A DNA stretch of 53,808 bases from Vicinamibacterales bacterium (lineage in GTDB: Bacteria; Acidobacteriota; Vicinamibacteria; Vicinamibacterales; UBA2999): positions 1 to 53,808 of the forward strand of contig JAUXWO010000109.1 of assembly GCA_030680175.1 (NCBI GenBank), in the 5' to 3' direction. Made by a program: the position numbers and the translations under genes. Under the pieces are notes generated by a model. The model searched no databases. It was not told the DNA's origin and worked only from the letters and a program-made list of their open reading frames with translations. Of the stretch, positions 18,836-27,219 are shown one piece after another (within the stretch, counting starts at the first letter, position 1; each line of letters opens with the position of its first letter).

Positions 18836-19939
18836 ATGGATCTGAACCGTCGCGAGTTTCTCAGGATGGCCGGCACCGTTGGCGGGGTGGCGATCGCCAC
18901 GCCAGCCCTGGCCGGTCGTGCGGCCGCCCAGGGCGCGCCTGTCCCGTCCGCAATCGACGCCCTGTTCGACCGCGCGGTGGTCGTCGATGCGCTTTCCGCC
19001 GGAGAACAGTGGGATGACCCGGACCCGATCTTCGCCGCCTATGGGCGTTCGGGCCTCACGGCCGTTCACGCGAGCCTCAGCAACCGGAACTTCGAGGTGG
19101 CGATGCGCGACTTGGCCGTGTGGCAGGGGCGGTTCGACCGCTGGCCCGACCGGCTGACGAGGATCGTGCGCGGCGACCAGATCGCCGGCGCCAAGGCGAG
19201 CGGCCGCCTCGGCGTCGTGCTCGGCTTCCAGAACGCCACGATCGTCGAATCCGATGTGCGGAACCTCGACGCGCTGCATGCGGCAGGCACGCGCTGCATC
19301 CAGCTCACGTACAACTCGCGCAACCTCCTGGGCGACGGCTGCACCGAGCGAACCAACGCCGGGCTGTCGGACTTCGGCGTCGCCGTGGTCGAGCGCATGA
19401 ACGAGCTCGGCATCGCGGTCGATCTGTCCCACTGCGGCGAGGCCACGAGCGTCGACGGGATTGCGGTGAGCCGGCGGCCGCCCGCGTTCACCCACACGAT
19501 GTGCAAGGGCGTGTACGACCACGTCCGGGCGAAGTCGGATGCGCTCCTGAAGGCTTTGGCCGACAAGGGAGGGGTGACCGGCATCGCGACGCTCGGCTAC
19601 TTCATCGGGCCGACGCCGGACACCAGCTTCGACGACTACCTGCGCCACGTCGGTCACGCCGTGAAGGTGGCGGGCATCGATCACGTTGCGCTGGCGTCCG
19701 ACTACTCGATCCGCGGGATTGAGGCGACGCAGACACGCGAGAGCTGGTACGTGCCGCGGCTGACGAGCTTCAAGCCGGTCTACAACGTGCGCTGGCCGCC
19801 GTGGATTGCGGAACTGGACCCGCCCGAGCGATTCCGCAACATCGCGCACGGACTGGCGAAGCGCGGGTACACGACGCCGCAGATCGAGAAGATCCTGGGC
19901 GGCAACTGGATCAGGTACTTCACCGACGTGCTGGGCTGA
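18836..19939 (+). CDS. Tat-exported membrane dipeptidase (peptidase M19)
   Basis: A 367-aa zinc dipeptidase. The N-terminus has a textbook twin-arginine signal (NRREFLRMAG, cleavage near GRAAAQ). Family landmarks: FDRAVVVDALSAGEQWDD at the start of the barrel (an HxD-like site, partly altered), GVVLGFQNATIVE, CIQLTYNSRNLLGDGC, GIAVDLSHCGE, PPAFTHTMCKGVYDH, and DHVALASDYSIRG. M19 enzymes hydrolyse dipeptides, often accepting a C-terminal D-residue. GGGAGAGG precedes the start. Followed 54 bases later by a RidA-like gene. Assignment firm; substrate unknown. The first metal motif lacks the usual HxD, which deserves checking. Confidence 0.88.
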   Translation: MDLNRREFLRMAGTVGGVAIATPALAGRAAAQGAPVPSAIDALFDRAVVVDALSAGEQWDDPDPIFAAYGRSGLTAVHASLSNRNFEVAMRDLAVWQGRFDRWPDRLTRIVRGDQIAGAKASGRLGVVLGFQNATIVESDVRNLDALHAAGTRCIQLTYNSRNLLGDGCTERTNAGLSDFGVAVVERMNELGIAVDLSHCGEATSVDGIAVSRRPPAFTHTMCKGVYDHVRAKSDALLKALADKGGVTGIATLGYFIGPTPDTSFDDYLRHVGHAVKVAGIDHVALASDYSIRGIEATQTRESWYVPRLTSFKPVYNVRWPPWIAELDPPERFRNIAHGLAKRGYTTPQIEKILGGNWIRYFTDVLG

Positions 19940-19993
19940 AGGGTCCCACGCCATCGCCGATCACGGAGGCGCGCTCGCGCCCGGAGGAGAGTC

Positions 19994-20455
19994 ATGCGAC
20001 CTGGTCTATGGATTGTCGCGATCGTGGCATTCGCCGCCGGTGCGGCGGTGCACCCCGTGCTCGACGCGCAGCCGCGCGGCCGGCAGGTCGTCCAGCCGGC
20101 GAAGTTCCCGGCGACGGGGTTGCCCTACAGTCCGGGCATCCTCGTCAACGACACGCTGTACCTCTCGGGTCAGCTCGGGCGCGACCCGGCGACCGCCCGC
20201 CTCGTGCCGGGCGGCATCGAGGCAGAGACGCGGCAGGCGCTCACGAACCTCGGCGAGGTGCTTCGCGCCGCCGGCATGGACTTCGGGGATGTCGTGTCGG
20301 TGACGGCGTTTCTCACCGACTTCGCGGAGTTCGACGCCTATAACACGGTCTACCGCGAGTTCTTCTCGAAGGACCCACCCGCTCGCGCCACCGTGGGCGC
20401 GTCAGCGCTCAACCTCGGCGCGAAGATCGAAGTGCAGATGATCGCGGCCCGGTAG
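19994..20455 (+). CDS. Exported RidA (YjgF/UK114) family protein
   Basis: A 153-aa protein with a strong ribosome site (GGAGGAGAG) and an N-terminal hydrophobic segment (WIVAIVAFAAGAAVHP), then the RidA domain: LPYSPGILVNDTLYLSGQLG, ALTNLGEVLRAAGMDFGDVV, FFSKDPPARATVGASAL. Cytosolic RidA deaminates reactive 2-aminoacrylate/enamine intermediates; the arginine equivalent to the active-site Arg is in PARATV. A membrane- or periplasm-directed RidA is less common, so its role here is uncertain. It follows the M19 dipeptidase gene and probably shares its transcript. Confidence 0.88.
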   Translation: MRPGLWIVAIVAFAAGAAVHPVLDAQPRGRQVVQPAKFPATGLPYSPGILVNDTLYLSGQLGRDPATARLVPGGIEAETRQALTNLGEVLRAAGMDFGDVVSVTAFLTDFAEFDAYNTVYREFFSKDPPARATVGASALNLGAKIEVQMIAAR

Positions 20456-20501
20456 CGCCGCACGTGAGTCCAGTGCGGACGGCGGACGCGGGGGGCACAG
20501 C

Positions 20502-22703
20502 GTGAGCCGCCGGGGCAGTGCGCGGTCGGACGGCCGGAGAACGGGACCCAACGCGGCCAGTGCGCCTCCGTCTGGGACCCGTGCGCCAGCCACGCCGTCA
20601 CGCGGCCGGAGCGTCGCGACGGTCGTTGCCGCCGCGCTGGCCGTCAAGGCCACCGTACTGGTCCAGCTCGGCGGACACCCGCTACTCCAGCCCCTGGGAG
20701 AACTCGACACCGCCTTCTATGTCGACCTGGCGCGGCAGGTGGCGGACTCGGGCCCTCTGGCCCTGGCCGAGCCGTTCTTCGTGTCACCGTTGTACGTCTA
20801 CTTCCTGGCCGGCGTGTTCGCGCTGGGCGGGTCGCTGACGGCGGTGCGAACGATCCAGATCGTGCTCGGCGCCATGGCCGTTGGCCTGCTGTTCGTGACG
20901 ACTCGCCATTGGTTCGGCGACCGCGCGGCCTGGATCGCGGCGGCCCTCGCTATCCTCACCGGACTCTTCACCTTCTACGAGATCCTTATCCTGCAGGCCG
21001 CCCTCGACCCGTTCCTGGTCTCGCTGACGCTGGCACTCGTCTCTCGGTCCCTCGCGTCGGCAAGTCACCGGTGGCCTCTTGCCGCGGGGGCGGCTGCCGG
21101 TCTGCTCGCCCTCAACCGTCCGAACGCGCTCGCGTATGGCGTTGTCGCCGGGTTGGGGCTCGCGATTCGCGAGTGGCGTGCGGGCACGACGATCCCCCGG
21201 GCGTTTGGCCGTGCCCTCGTGTTTCCCGCAGCGCTGCTCCTTGTGCTCGGCGCGAGCGGTCTGCGCAACTACGCCGCCTCCGGCGAGTGGATCGCCATCT
21301 CGTCGCACGGCGGCCTCAATTTCTACATCGGAAATCACGCCGGCGCCGACGGCACCTACCGCCCCGTTCCCGGTATCTCTGCGTCGATCGCCGGTCAGGC
21401 GCATGACGCGGCGCGGGTGGCGGAGACGGCGCTCGGCCGGCGCCTGTCGGCCGCCCAGGTGTCCGACTACTTCTACGCACAGGCGCTGGACTGGATCGGG
21501 CGCAACCCGCTCGATGCAGCGCGGCTGTTCGCCTGGAAGTCAGCGCTGGTCGTGAATCGGGCGAACGTGCCCCTCAACTTCAGCTACGCCTACTACAGCC
21601 AGGACGAGTCCTCCCTCCTCCGCGGCCTCATCGTCGGCCCCTGGCTCATCGTGCCGCTCGGACTCGTGGGGCTCTTCGTGCGATCGGCGCGCAGGACCGG
21701 ATCCGGTTTCTGGATCTGGGCATCGTTCGTTCCCCTCTACGGACTGTCGATCGCCCTGTTCTTCGTGACGTCGCGGTACCGCATGCCCCTGCTGCTCCCC
21801 CTGTGCGCGCTGGCGGCCGCGGCGCTGGTGTGGGGATTCGATCAGGTGCGCGCGCGGCGCGGCGCAGTAGTCCTGCGATTCGCGTTGGCGCTGGTTGCCG
21901 GGGCCGCGCTGGTCAACTGGCCACTCGGGCTCGACGACGGGCGCTGGTTCGAACAGACGCGGCAGGCCGTCTGGCTGGTCGAGAAGGGCCGGGGCGACGC
22001 GGCGCGAGCCTACGTCGCGCAGCTCGCTCCGGGCCACTCGCACCCGGGGCTGCTCCACTACCGCGTCGGCCGAGCGCTCGCCGCCACGAACCGGTTCGAC
22101 GACGCAATCGAGCAGTTCCGGCTGTCTCTGACCGTCGATCCCGGCGAGCTCGCGACCCGGCTCGAACTCGGCCAGGCGCTCACGGTGATCGGGCTCGCCG
22201 CCGACGCGGTGCCCCATCTGGCCGCGGCCCTCGAGGGCAGACACCGAGCGGAAGTCGCAGCGCCGTGGCTCGTACGCGCCCTCGTGGCGGCTGGCGATCG
22301 CGAGCGGGCGGTGGCCCTGCTGGCCACCCTTCCGGAAGCCATCGCGGCGCCCAGAGCCGACACCGCTCTGGACCTGGGGACGATGGCCCTCGAACTCGAC
22401 GCGCCCACGCGGGCCGAGCGCTGGCTCCGCCTGGCGGTGACGACGGAACCGGCGCGTGCCGAAGCGCACGAGAAGCTGGGGGTCGCGCTGCTCCTGCAGG
22501 ACCGTGTGGGCGACGCCATCGGACCACTCGAGACCGCCTGCCGGCTGGATGCCTCGAGCGCCAGCGCACGCTTGAACCTGGCGGCCACCTACGCACGCGC
22601 GGGCCGCGTGGAGGAGGCGCGAAGCGAGGCCCGGGAGGCGCTCCGTCTGGACCCGGGCGAGCCACGGGCCGCGGCGCTGTTGCGGGCGCTGGGCCCTGGG
22701 TAG
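20502..22703 (+). CDS. GT39-like membrane glycosyltransferase with C-terminal TPR region
   Basis: A 733-aa protein starting at GTG 20502. Residues 1-40 are basic and Ser/Pro-rich; a first membrane helix covers about 38-55. The next loop has GELDTAFYVDLARQ, the luminal acidic motif of PMT/ArnT-type (GT39) enzymes. About ten membrane segments follow to residue 470 (WIAAALAILTGLFTFYE, IVPLGLVGLFV, LALVAGAALVNW). From about 500 to the end are TPR-like repeats (DAIEQFRLSLTVDPGELATR, LEEARSEAREALRLDPGE style). It probably transfers sugars from lipid carriers in the membrane. Acceptor unknown. Convergent with the TonB receptor gene across a terminator. Confidence 0.8.
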   Translation: MSRRGSARSDGRRTGPNAASAPPSGTRAPATPSRGRSVATVVAAALAVKATVLVQLGGHPLLQPLGELDTAFYVDLARQVADSGPLALAEPFFVSPLYVYFLAGVFALGGSLTAVRTIQIVLGAMAVGLLFVTTRHWFGDRAAWIAAALAILTGLFTFYEILILQAALDPFLVSLTLALVSRSLASASHRWPLAAGAAAGLLALNRPNALAYGVVAGLGLAIREWRAGTTIPRAFGRALVFPAALLLVLGASGLRNYAASGEWIAISSHGGLNFYIGNHAGADGTYRPVPGISASIAGQAHDAARVAETALGRRLSAAQVSDYFYAQALDWIGRNPLDAARLFAWKSALVVNRANVPLNFSYAYYSQDESSLLRGLIVGPWLIVPLGLVGLFVRSARRTGSGFWIWASFVPLYGLSIALFFVTSRYRMPLLLPLCALAAAALVWGFDQVRARRGAVVLRFALALVAGAALVNWPLGLDDGRWFEQTRQAVWLVEKGRGDAARAYVAQLAPGHSHPGLLHYRVGRALAATNRFDDAIEQFRLSLTVDPGELATRLELGQALTVIGLAADAVPHLAAALEGRHRAEVAAPWLVRALVAAGDRERAVALLATLPEAIAAPRADTALDLGTMALELDAPTRAERWLRLAVTTEPARAEAHEKLGVALLLQDRVGDAIGPLETACRLDASSASARLNLAATYARAGRVEEARSEAREALRLDPGEPRAAALLRALGPG

Positions 22704-22770
22704 CGTGCCGTCGCGGCGTTCGGGGCTGCGGCCGGCCTTGGCGGATGCGCCCGCCGCGTGAAACGAAAAC

Positions 22771-22798
22771 GCCGCCGGGCTCTCGCAAGCCCGGCGGC
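22771..22798 (-). terminator. Rho-independent terminator of the TonB receptor gene
   Basis: An 11-bp GC stem (GCCGCCGGGCT/AGCCCGGCGGC) with a short loop. On the minus strand it is followed by CGTTTTCGTTTC, a T-rich tract, 25 bases after the receptor stop. It may also stop plus-strand transcription from the GT39 gene, although there the tract is absent. Confidence 0.8.
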
Positions 22799-22822
22799 GC
22801 CTGATCGAACGCGCGCGATTCC

Positions 22823-25800
22823 CTAGAAACGAACGACCGCGGTCAGCTGGACCTGACGAGCCGGCTGTCGATTGCGCATCTGCAGGAAGTTCGGGCTCCA
22901 GCTCTGGTACGCGCTGTTGTAGCTGTACTGCGTGAAGGCGCCGCCGTTGAGCAGGTTGAAGACGTTGCCGGCGATCTCGACGTTGCGGTCCCTCCCGAGG
23001 CCGATCCTCTTCCCGATCTTCAGTCCCACGGTGTGAATCGCCGGCGCCTGCACCTGACCCTCACCGCGATCGCCGTAGAGGTACCGGTTGCGCGTGGACA
23101 GCGGGTTCGAGAACGTCCGTCCCCCCGGGGACGTGAACGTCGTCGGGCCGTGTCTGGTGATGTCGGGATGACCCGCCGGGAGCTGATAGAGGACCGCCCC
23201 CGACCAGGGGCCCGCCTGCGCCGTATAGCTGCCCGCGAAGGTCACGCCCCACGGCCCAAGCCACGAGCCGGCGATGTTGACCCGGTACTTCATCCAGGTC
23301 GGCCCGTAGCTCAGCGCGTTGCCAGTCTCGGGCAGGCTGTTCCGGTCGTTGTTGCCGCGCGGCATGTACAGGTTCGCGTTGTTCGCAAAGGCTTCCGGCT
23401 GGATGTAGCCCGCCTTGTCTTCCGGGTTCCAGGTGCCGGCCATGTGGTGCCACTGCCGGTTGAACCCCGCCATCAGCTGGAAGTTGTGCGACATGTTCTT
23501 CGCCACCGTCACTTCCAACGCGCGGTACTCGAGCGTGGACCACGTGTTGTTGGTCTGCTGCTCGACCTCGCCCCGCTCCGGATCGATCCGCCCGAAGCCG
23601 CCAAAGGGCTGGCCCGGCGCTGATGGCCAGAAGCCGTTGATCTCGCGGAGCGCCCACATGTGCTTGTAGCTGCGCGAGATGAACCCGACATCCAGGCTCG
23701 TCTGGAACGGGAACTGCCGACGGTAGCCGACGATCCACTCGTCCACCCATGGCTGGTGGTTGTCCGGATCGAACTCCTGGCCGGCGAGCGTCGGCGTGGA
23801 CGCCGCCGAGAACCGCTCGGTCTCGAAGACGCCGTCCAGGTTGTTGTCGTAGAGGGTCCGGAGGTTGACCGAGCCGCTGCCGCCGAAGCTCGTGATGGCG
23901 TCGCGACCCATCATCTGCTCGCCCACGCGCACCCAGGTGCCGCGCAGCACGTTTCGCGCGTCCTCGGTCAGCAGGTACGACATGCCGAAGCGCGGCTGGA
24001 TGGTCCAGGAGTTCTGGCGGGTGATGTCGAAGATCAGATCCTCGCGCTTGACCCAGTCGGCGCGCACGCCGAGGTTGAGGGTCAGCCGGTTGTTCGGCTT
24101 CCAGTTGTCCTGAAGGTAGAACGCCCAGTTCTGATCGCGCGCGGTGCGTGTGGCGATCTGGATCGGGTCCGCGTAGTAGCGACGGAACGGCACGGTCCCG
24201 AGCGACGGGTTGCTGTAATCGACCGGCACCCGGTGTTCCTGGTAGAAGCCGTCGTTGGTGTACCGCGTGTTCGTGTCGTACACGTTCCGCGGCTGGATGA
24301 AGAAGCCGGTCTGGAACTCGTGCGACCCCCGCCAGCCCGCCCTGAACCAGGTGATGTCGCCGCGGATCAGCGTGACCGATGCCGGCGCGATCCCCTCCGT
24401 GGCGCGGTTCCCCCCCTCGAGAATGAGCCCGCTTCCCGTGATGAGGCCGCTGGCGATCCGGGTGTCCTGATAGATCTGGGTGTTCGGCCCCTGCCCCTGG
24501 TGGATGGTGTTCAGCCAGTCGAACGTGTCCTGGCTGTTGGACCCCTTGTCGTTGTAGCCCACCAGGAACGTCGTCGTCAGCGCGTTTCCCCAGACGGAGG
24601 ACAACTTGCTGCTGTAGAGGTTCCCGCCGTTCCCGTAGCCGTTGACCTGATCGTAGAAGTACTCCCAGTTCGACTGTCCGTTGGTCCGGTCGTTCTGGTA
24701 GAGGGCCGACAGCTCATGGGCGTTCCCCAGCCGGGAGGTGACCTTCACGTAGGGCTGCGTCCCTTCGATCTTCTGGTTGAAGAGCGTCCGGCCGGGGAAG
24801 AACGACTGGATGTCGTCCACCTGCTTGTCGATCCGGCTGATCGCCGTCTCCACGTCCGACCAGCGGTACGCGGCAAAGAACCAGATCTGGTCCCGCTTGA
24901 TCGGCCCGCCGAACGACCCGTCGAACTGCTTCACGCCGGACAGCACCGGCACGCCGCCGGTCGACACGCACTCGCCGTTCGGGCAGGTGGAGTGCGCGAG
25001 AATCTCCGACGGCAGCTTGAACACCGTCCTCGCCGTCGAGTTGTCACCGTTCAGGCCCGAGTCGAGCGGCTGGAATGCGTAGCCCGAGGTGCCCCGGAAG
25101 GCGTTGCCGCCGCTCTTCGTGATCACGTTGATGGCCAGACCCGTCCCCATCGGCGTGGACGCATCCACGCCGCCCGTCTTCGTCTGGACGTCCTGGATCA
25201 TGTCCGAGCCCATCTGCACGTAGGTGAGCTGGAAGTCGTTGTAGTTGCCCGCCTGCATGCCCTCCAGATTCGCCACGTGCGCGAAGTGCTCCGTGGCGTG
25301 CCCGAAGTACACCATTCGCCCCGACCCGTCGTCGAAGGGACGGGAGTGCACGCCCGGCGTCATCTCGAGGAAATCGGTCCAGTTCTTCCGCGCCGCGAGC
25401 GGCATCTGCTTCTGGAACTCGCCGTCGATGTTCAGCACGTTCGACGGGTTCGTCACCTCGATCATCGGCGAGTCGCCCGACACCGTGATGGTCTCCGTCA
25501 GCGTGCCGAGCTCCATCGTGATGTCGACCTGGAATGTCGCGCCGGCGCGAACCAGGAGCCCCTCACGATGAAAGACCGAGAAGCCGGTGAGCTCCGCGGT
25601 GAGCGTGTAGGTGCCCGGCCGGACGTTGATCAGACGGTAGGTCCCGTCCACCTCGGTGACGGCCACGACCGGCGCCAGGACGTCCGGACTCGTGGCCGTG
25701 ACGGTCACGCCGGGCAACGCACCGCCCTGGGCATCCTTCACCGTTCCTCGCAAGCCCCCCGCACCCGTTTGGGCCAGCGCAGCACTCGCGCAGGCCAGCG

Positions 25801-25846
25801 TTAGTGCAGCCGCAAGCGCGATCCCCCGACGAAGCATGCTGGACAT
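22823..25846 (-). CDS. TonB-dependent receptor with carboxypeptidase-like regulatory domain (Oar-like)
   Basis: A 1007-aa outer-membrane protein. The ATG at 25846 follows GGGAGG and opens a signal peptide ending SAALAQT. Residues 28-115 are a carboxypeptidase-regulatory-like (CarbopepD_reg) domain (GGLRGTVKDAQGGALPGVTV, DGTYRLINVRPGTYTLTAEL). A plug follows (about 125-245, including QDVQTKTGGVDASTPMG), then a large beta barrel ending in the aromatic VVRF. Such receptors abound in Acidobacteriota and are thought to take up oligosaccharides or peptides. No substrate enzymes are adjacent, so the ligand is unknown. It has its own promoter and terminator, i.e. is monocistronic. Confidence 0.92.
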   Translation of the reverse strand: MSSMLRRGIALAAALTLACASAALAQTGAGGLRGTVKDAQGGALPGVTVTATSPDVLAPVVAVTEVDGTYRLINVRPGTYTLTAELTGFSVFHREGLLVRAGATFQVDITMELGTLTETITVSGDSPMIEVTNPSNVLNIDGEFQKQMPLAARKNWTDFLEMTPGVHSRPFDDGSGRMVYFGHATEHFAHVANLEGMQAGNYNDFQLTYVQMGSDMIQDVQTKTGGVDASTPMGTGLAINVITKSGGNAFRGTSGYAFQPLDSGLNGDNSTARTVFKLPSEILAHSTCPNGECVSTGGVPVLSGVKQFDGSFGGPIKRDQIWFFAAYRWSDVETAISRIDKQVDDIQSFFPGRTLFNQKIEGTQPYVKVTSRLGNAHELSALYQNDRTNGQSNWEYFYDQVNGYGNGGNLYSSKLSSVWGNALTTTFLVGYNDKGSNSQDTFDWLNTIHQGQGPNTQIYQDTRIASGLITGSGLILEGGNRATEGIAPASVTLIRGDITWFRAGWRGSHEFQTGFFIQPRNVYDTNTRYTNDGFYQEHRVPVDYSNPSLGTVPFRRYYADPIQIATRTARDQNWAFYLQDNWKPNNRLTLNLGVRADWVKREDLIFDITRQNSWTIQPRFGMSYLLTEDARNVLRGTWVRVGEQMMGRDAITSFGGSGSVNLRTLYDNNLDGVFETERFSAASTPTLAGQEFDPDNHQPWVDEWIVGYRRQFPFQTSLDVGFISRSYKHMWALREINGFWPSAPGQPFGGFGRIDPERGEVEQQTNNTWSTLEYRALEVTVAKNMSHNFQLMAGFNRQWHHMAGTWNPEDKAGYIQPEAFANNANLYMPRGNNDRNSLPETGNALSYGPTWMKYRVNIAGSWLGPWGVTFAGSYTAQAGPWSGAVLYQLPAGHPDITRHGPTTFTSPGGRTFSNPLSTRNRYLYGDRGEGQVQAPAIHTVGLKIGKRIGLGRDRNVEIAGNVFNLLNGGAFTQYSYNSAYQSWSPNFLQMRNRQPARQVQLTAVVRF

Positions 25847-25955
25847 GTTGAGCCTCCCTCACCTGAATGACGCGCACGATGCAGTAGTGCACAACGAACG
25901 ACGCAACCGGCCGTAGAGACTAGGGCGGGCAAGCAAGGGGGAATGATCTGGCGCA

Positions 25956-25984
25956 TATATACGCCCAGTGCAGAAACGTGTCAA
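25956..25984 (-). promoter_or_regulatory. Sigma-70-like promoter of the TonB receptor gene
   Basis: On the minus strand, TTGACA (25979-25984), a 17-base spacer, and TATATA (25956-25961). Transcription would begin about 100 bases upstream of the receptor ATG. The rest of the 25847-26264 gap shows no other clear feature; the plus-strand gene at 26265 has a ribosome site but no promoter I can call. Confidence 0.7.
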
Positions 25985-26264
25985 CCGAGGGTGCGAGCCG
26001 CGCCGCACCCGAGGGCGAAGGTGACGGCTGAGCCCCCCTTCCCGCAGACCTCGTTCCAACCCACAGGCCACTCGGCGCCTTGAGGGAGGATTCCGGCCTT
26101 GCGTCGCTCGGGTGCGGCGAGAGGTCAGAACGCCGTCGTTGAAGCCCCTACGGAGTTTTGCCCCCTCAACTCAGGCGCATTCCCTCTGCCGGGTGGGCCA
26201 CGCGCCCGATTGGCGGAACGCGCCGATGGGCGCATCTTGTATACAGAGAACGAAGGAGGGCGTC

Positions 26265-26570
26265 ATGAGAACCTACACCACCCCAACCAGAGTCAAAGGC
26301 GGCTTCTACCTGAACCGCGACGACTGGACGATGTTCGTGGCCCCGACGGAGGGCGCGGACCTGCCGGGCACCCCTGGCGCCCGCCACTTCCGCTTCCCCA
26401 CGGTCGCCATGCTGGTGGCGGCCCCGGTCCTGAGCCTCGCCTTCGTGGTGTTCCTGCCGTTCATCGGCATCGCGATGGTGACCAAGGCCGGTGTGGACCG
26501 CGCCGCCCACGCGCTCGGCGCCGCCCGTGCCACCCGGCGGACCCGCGAAGCCGAAGCCGTCCGCAAGTAA
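26265..26570 (+). CDS. Small membrane protein of unknown function
   Basis: A 101-aa protein whose ATG follows GGAGGG at the right spacing. The N-terminal 45 residues are polar (GGFYLNRDDWTMFVAP); one or two hydrophobic segments follow (TVAMLVAAPVLSLAFVVFLP and FIGIAMVTKAG), then a basic tail (RATRRTREAEAVRK). This looks like a single-pass or hairpin inner-membrane protein with a positively charged end. I do not recognise the family. The frame is open upstream, but only this start has a ribosome site. Confidence 0.7.
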   Translation: MRTYTTPTRVKGGFYLNRDDWTMFVAPTEGADLPGTPGARHFRFPTVAMLVAAPVLSLAFVVFLPFIGIAMVTKAGVDRAAHALGAARATRRTREAEAVRK

Positions 26571-26586
26571 GCGGCTGCCGCCCGGC

Positions 26587-26608
26587 GGGCCTCCCCTGGG
26601 GGAGGCCC
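26587..26608 (+). terminator. GC-rich hairpin after the small membrane protein gene
   Basis: A 9-bp stem (GGGCCTCCC/GGGAGGCCC) with a 4-base loop lies 16 bases after the stop, with further inverted repeats to 26630. No T-run follows, so it is a possible terminator or mRNA 3' stabiliser only. Confidence 0.45.
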
Positions 26609-26686
26609 GGGCTTGCCTCCCGGGCCCGGGACCGGCATAATGGGCGCTTGTCATTTCTTCCCCAGATCATCGGGGTCCCCCACCGA

Positions 26687-27214
26687 GTGACGCGTCGTGG
26701 CTTCCTGGCGACGCTGGCCGCTGCCGCGCCGGCGCTCGTCCTGCCCACGCCGCTCTCCGCCGAGGCCGCCGGGCCGCGCGCGTTGCGCTTCGCGCACACG
26801 CACACCGGTGAACGCCTCGACGTCGAGTACTGCGGCCGCGACGGCTACCTGCCGGACGCCCTCGCTGAGATCAACCGCTTCCTGCGCGACTTCCGCACGG
26901 GCGAGGTCCACGCCATCGATCCGGCGCTGCTGGACTTCCTCCATCATCTCCGCCGGACCACGGAGAGCCCGCGGGCGTTCGAGGTGATCTCGGGGTATCG
27001 CTCGCCGCACACCAACGCGGCGCTGCGCAGCAAGAGCGAAGGGGTGGCCGCGCGGAGCCTGCACATGGACGGCCGCGCCATCGATATCCGCCTGCCGGGC
27101 GTGAAGCTCGTGGCCCTGCGGGATGCGGCGCTCGAGGCCCGCCTCGGCGGCGTCGGGTTCTATCCCGCCTCGAACTTCGTCCACGTCGACACCGGCCGCA
27201 TCCGCCGCTGGTAG
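26687..27214 (+). CDS. DUF882/M15-type murein endopeptidase (MepK/YcbK-like), Tat-exported
   Basis: About 175 aa from GTG 26687, giving VTRRGFLATLAAAAP, a twin-arginine-like signal; an alternative TTG at 26648 adds 13 residues. The peptidase domain shows VISGYRSPHTNAALR, GVAARSLHMDGRAIDI (metal ligands His and Asp) and FVHVDTGRIRRW (second His), the DUF882/peptidase M15 zinc site. E. coli MepK (YcbK) cleaves peptidoglycan cross-links, including 3-3 links. Its stop is 5 bases from that of a convergent L,D-transpeptidase gene, the enzyme class that makes 3-3 links. Confidence 0.87.
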   Translation: MTRRGFLATLAAAAPALVLPTPLSAEAAGPRALRFAHTHTGERLDVEYCGRDGYLPDALAEINRFLRDFRTGEVHAIDPALLDFLHHLRRTTESPRAFEVISGYRSPHTNAALRSKSEGVAARSLHMDGRAIDIRLPGVKLVALRDAALEARLGGVGFYPASNFVHVDTGRIRRW

Positions 27215-27219
27215 CGGCG

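Noticed and set aside
23660-25804. 714-codon open frame antisense to the TonB receptor
   Set aside because: High-GC shadow of the receptor gene. No ribosome site, no recognisable domain; the receptor on the other strand has signal peptide, promoter and terminator.
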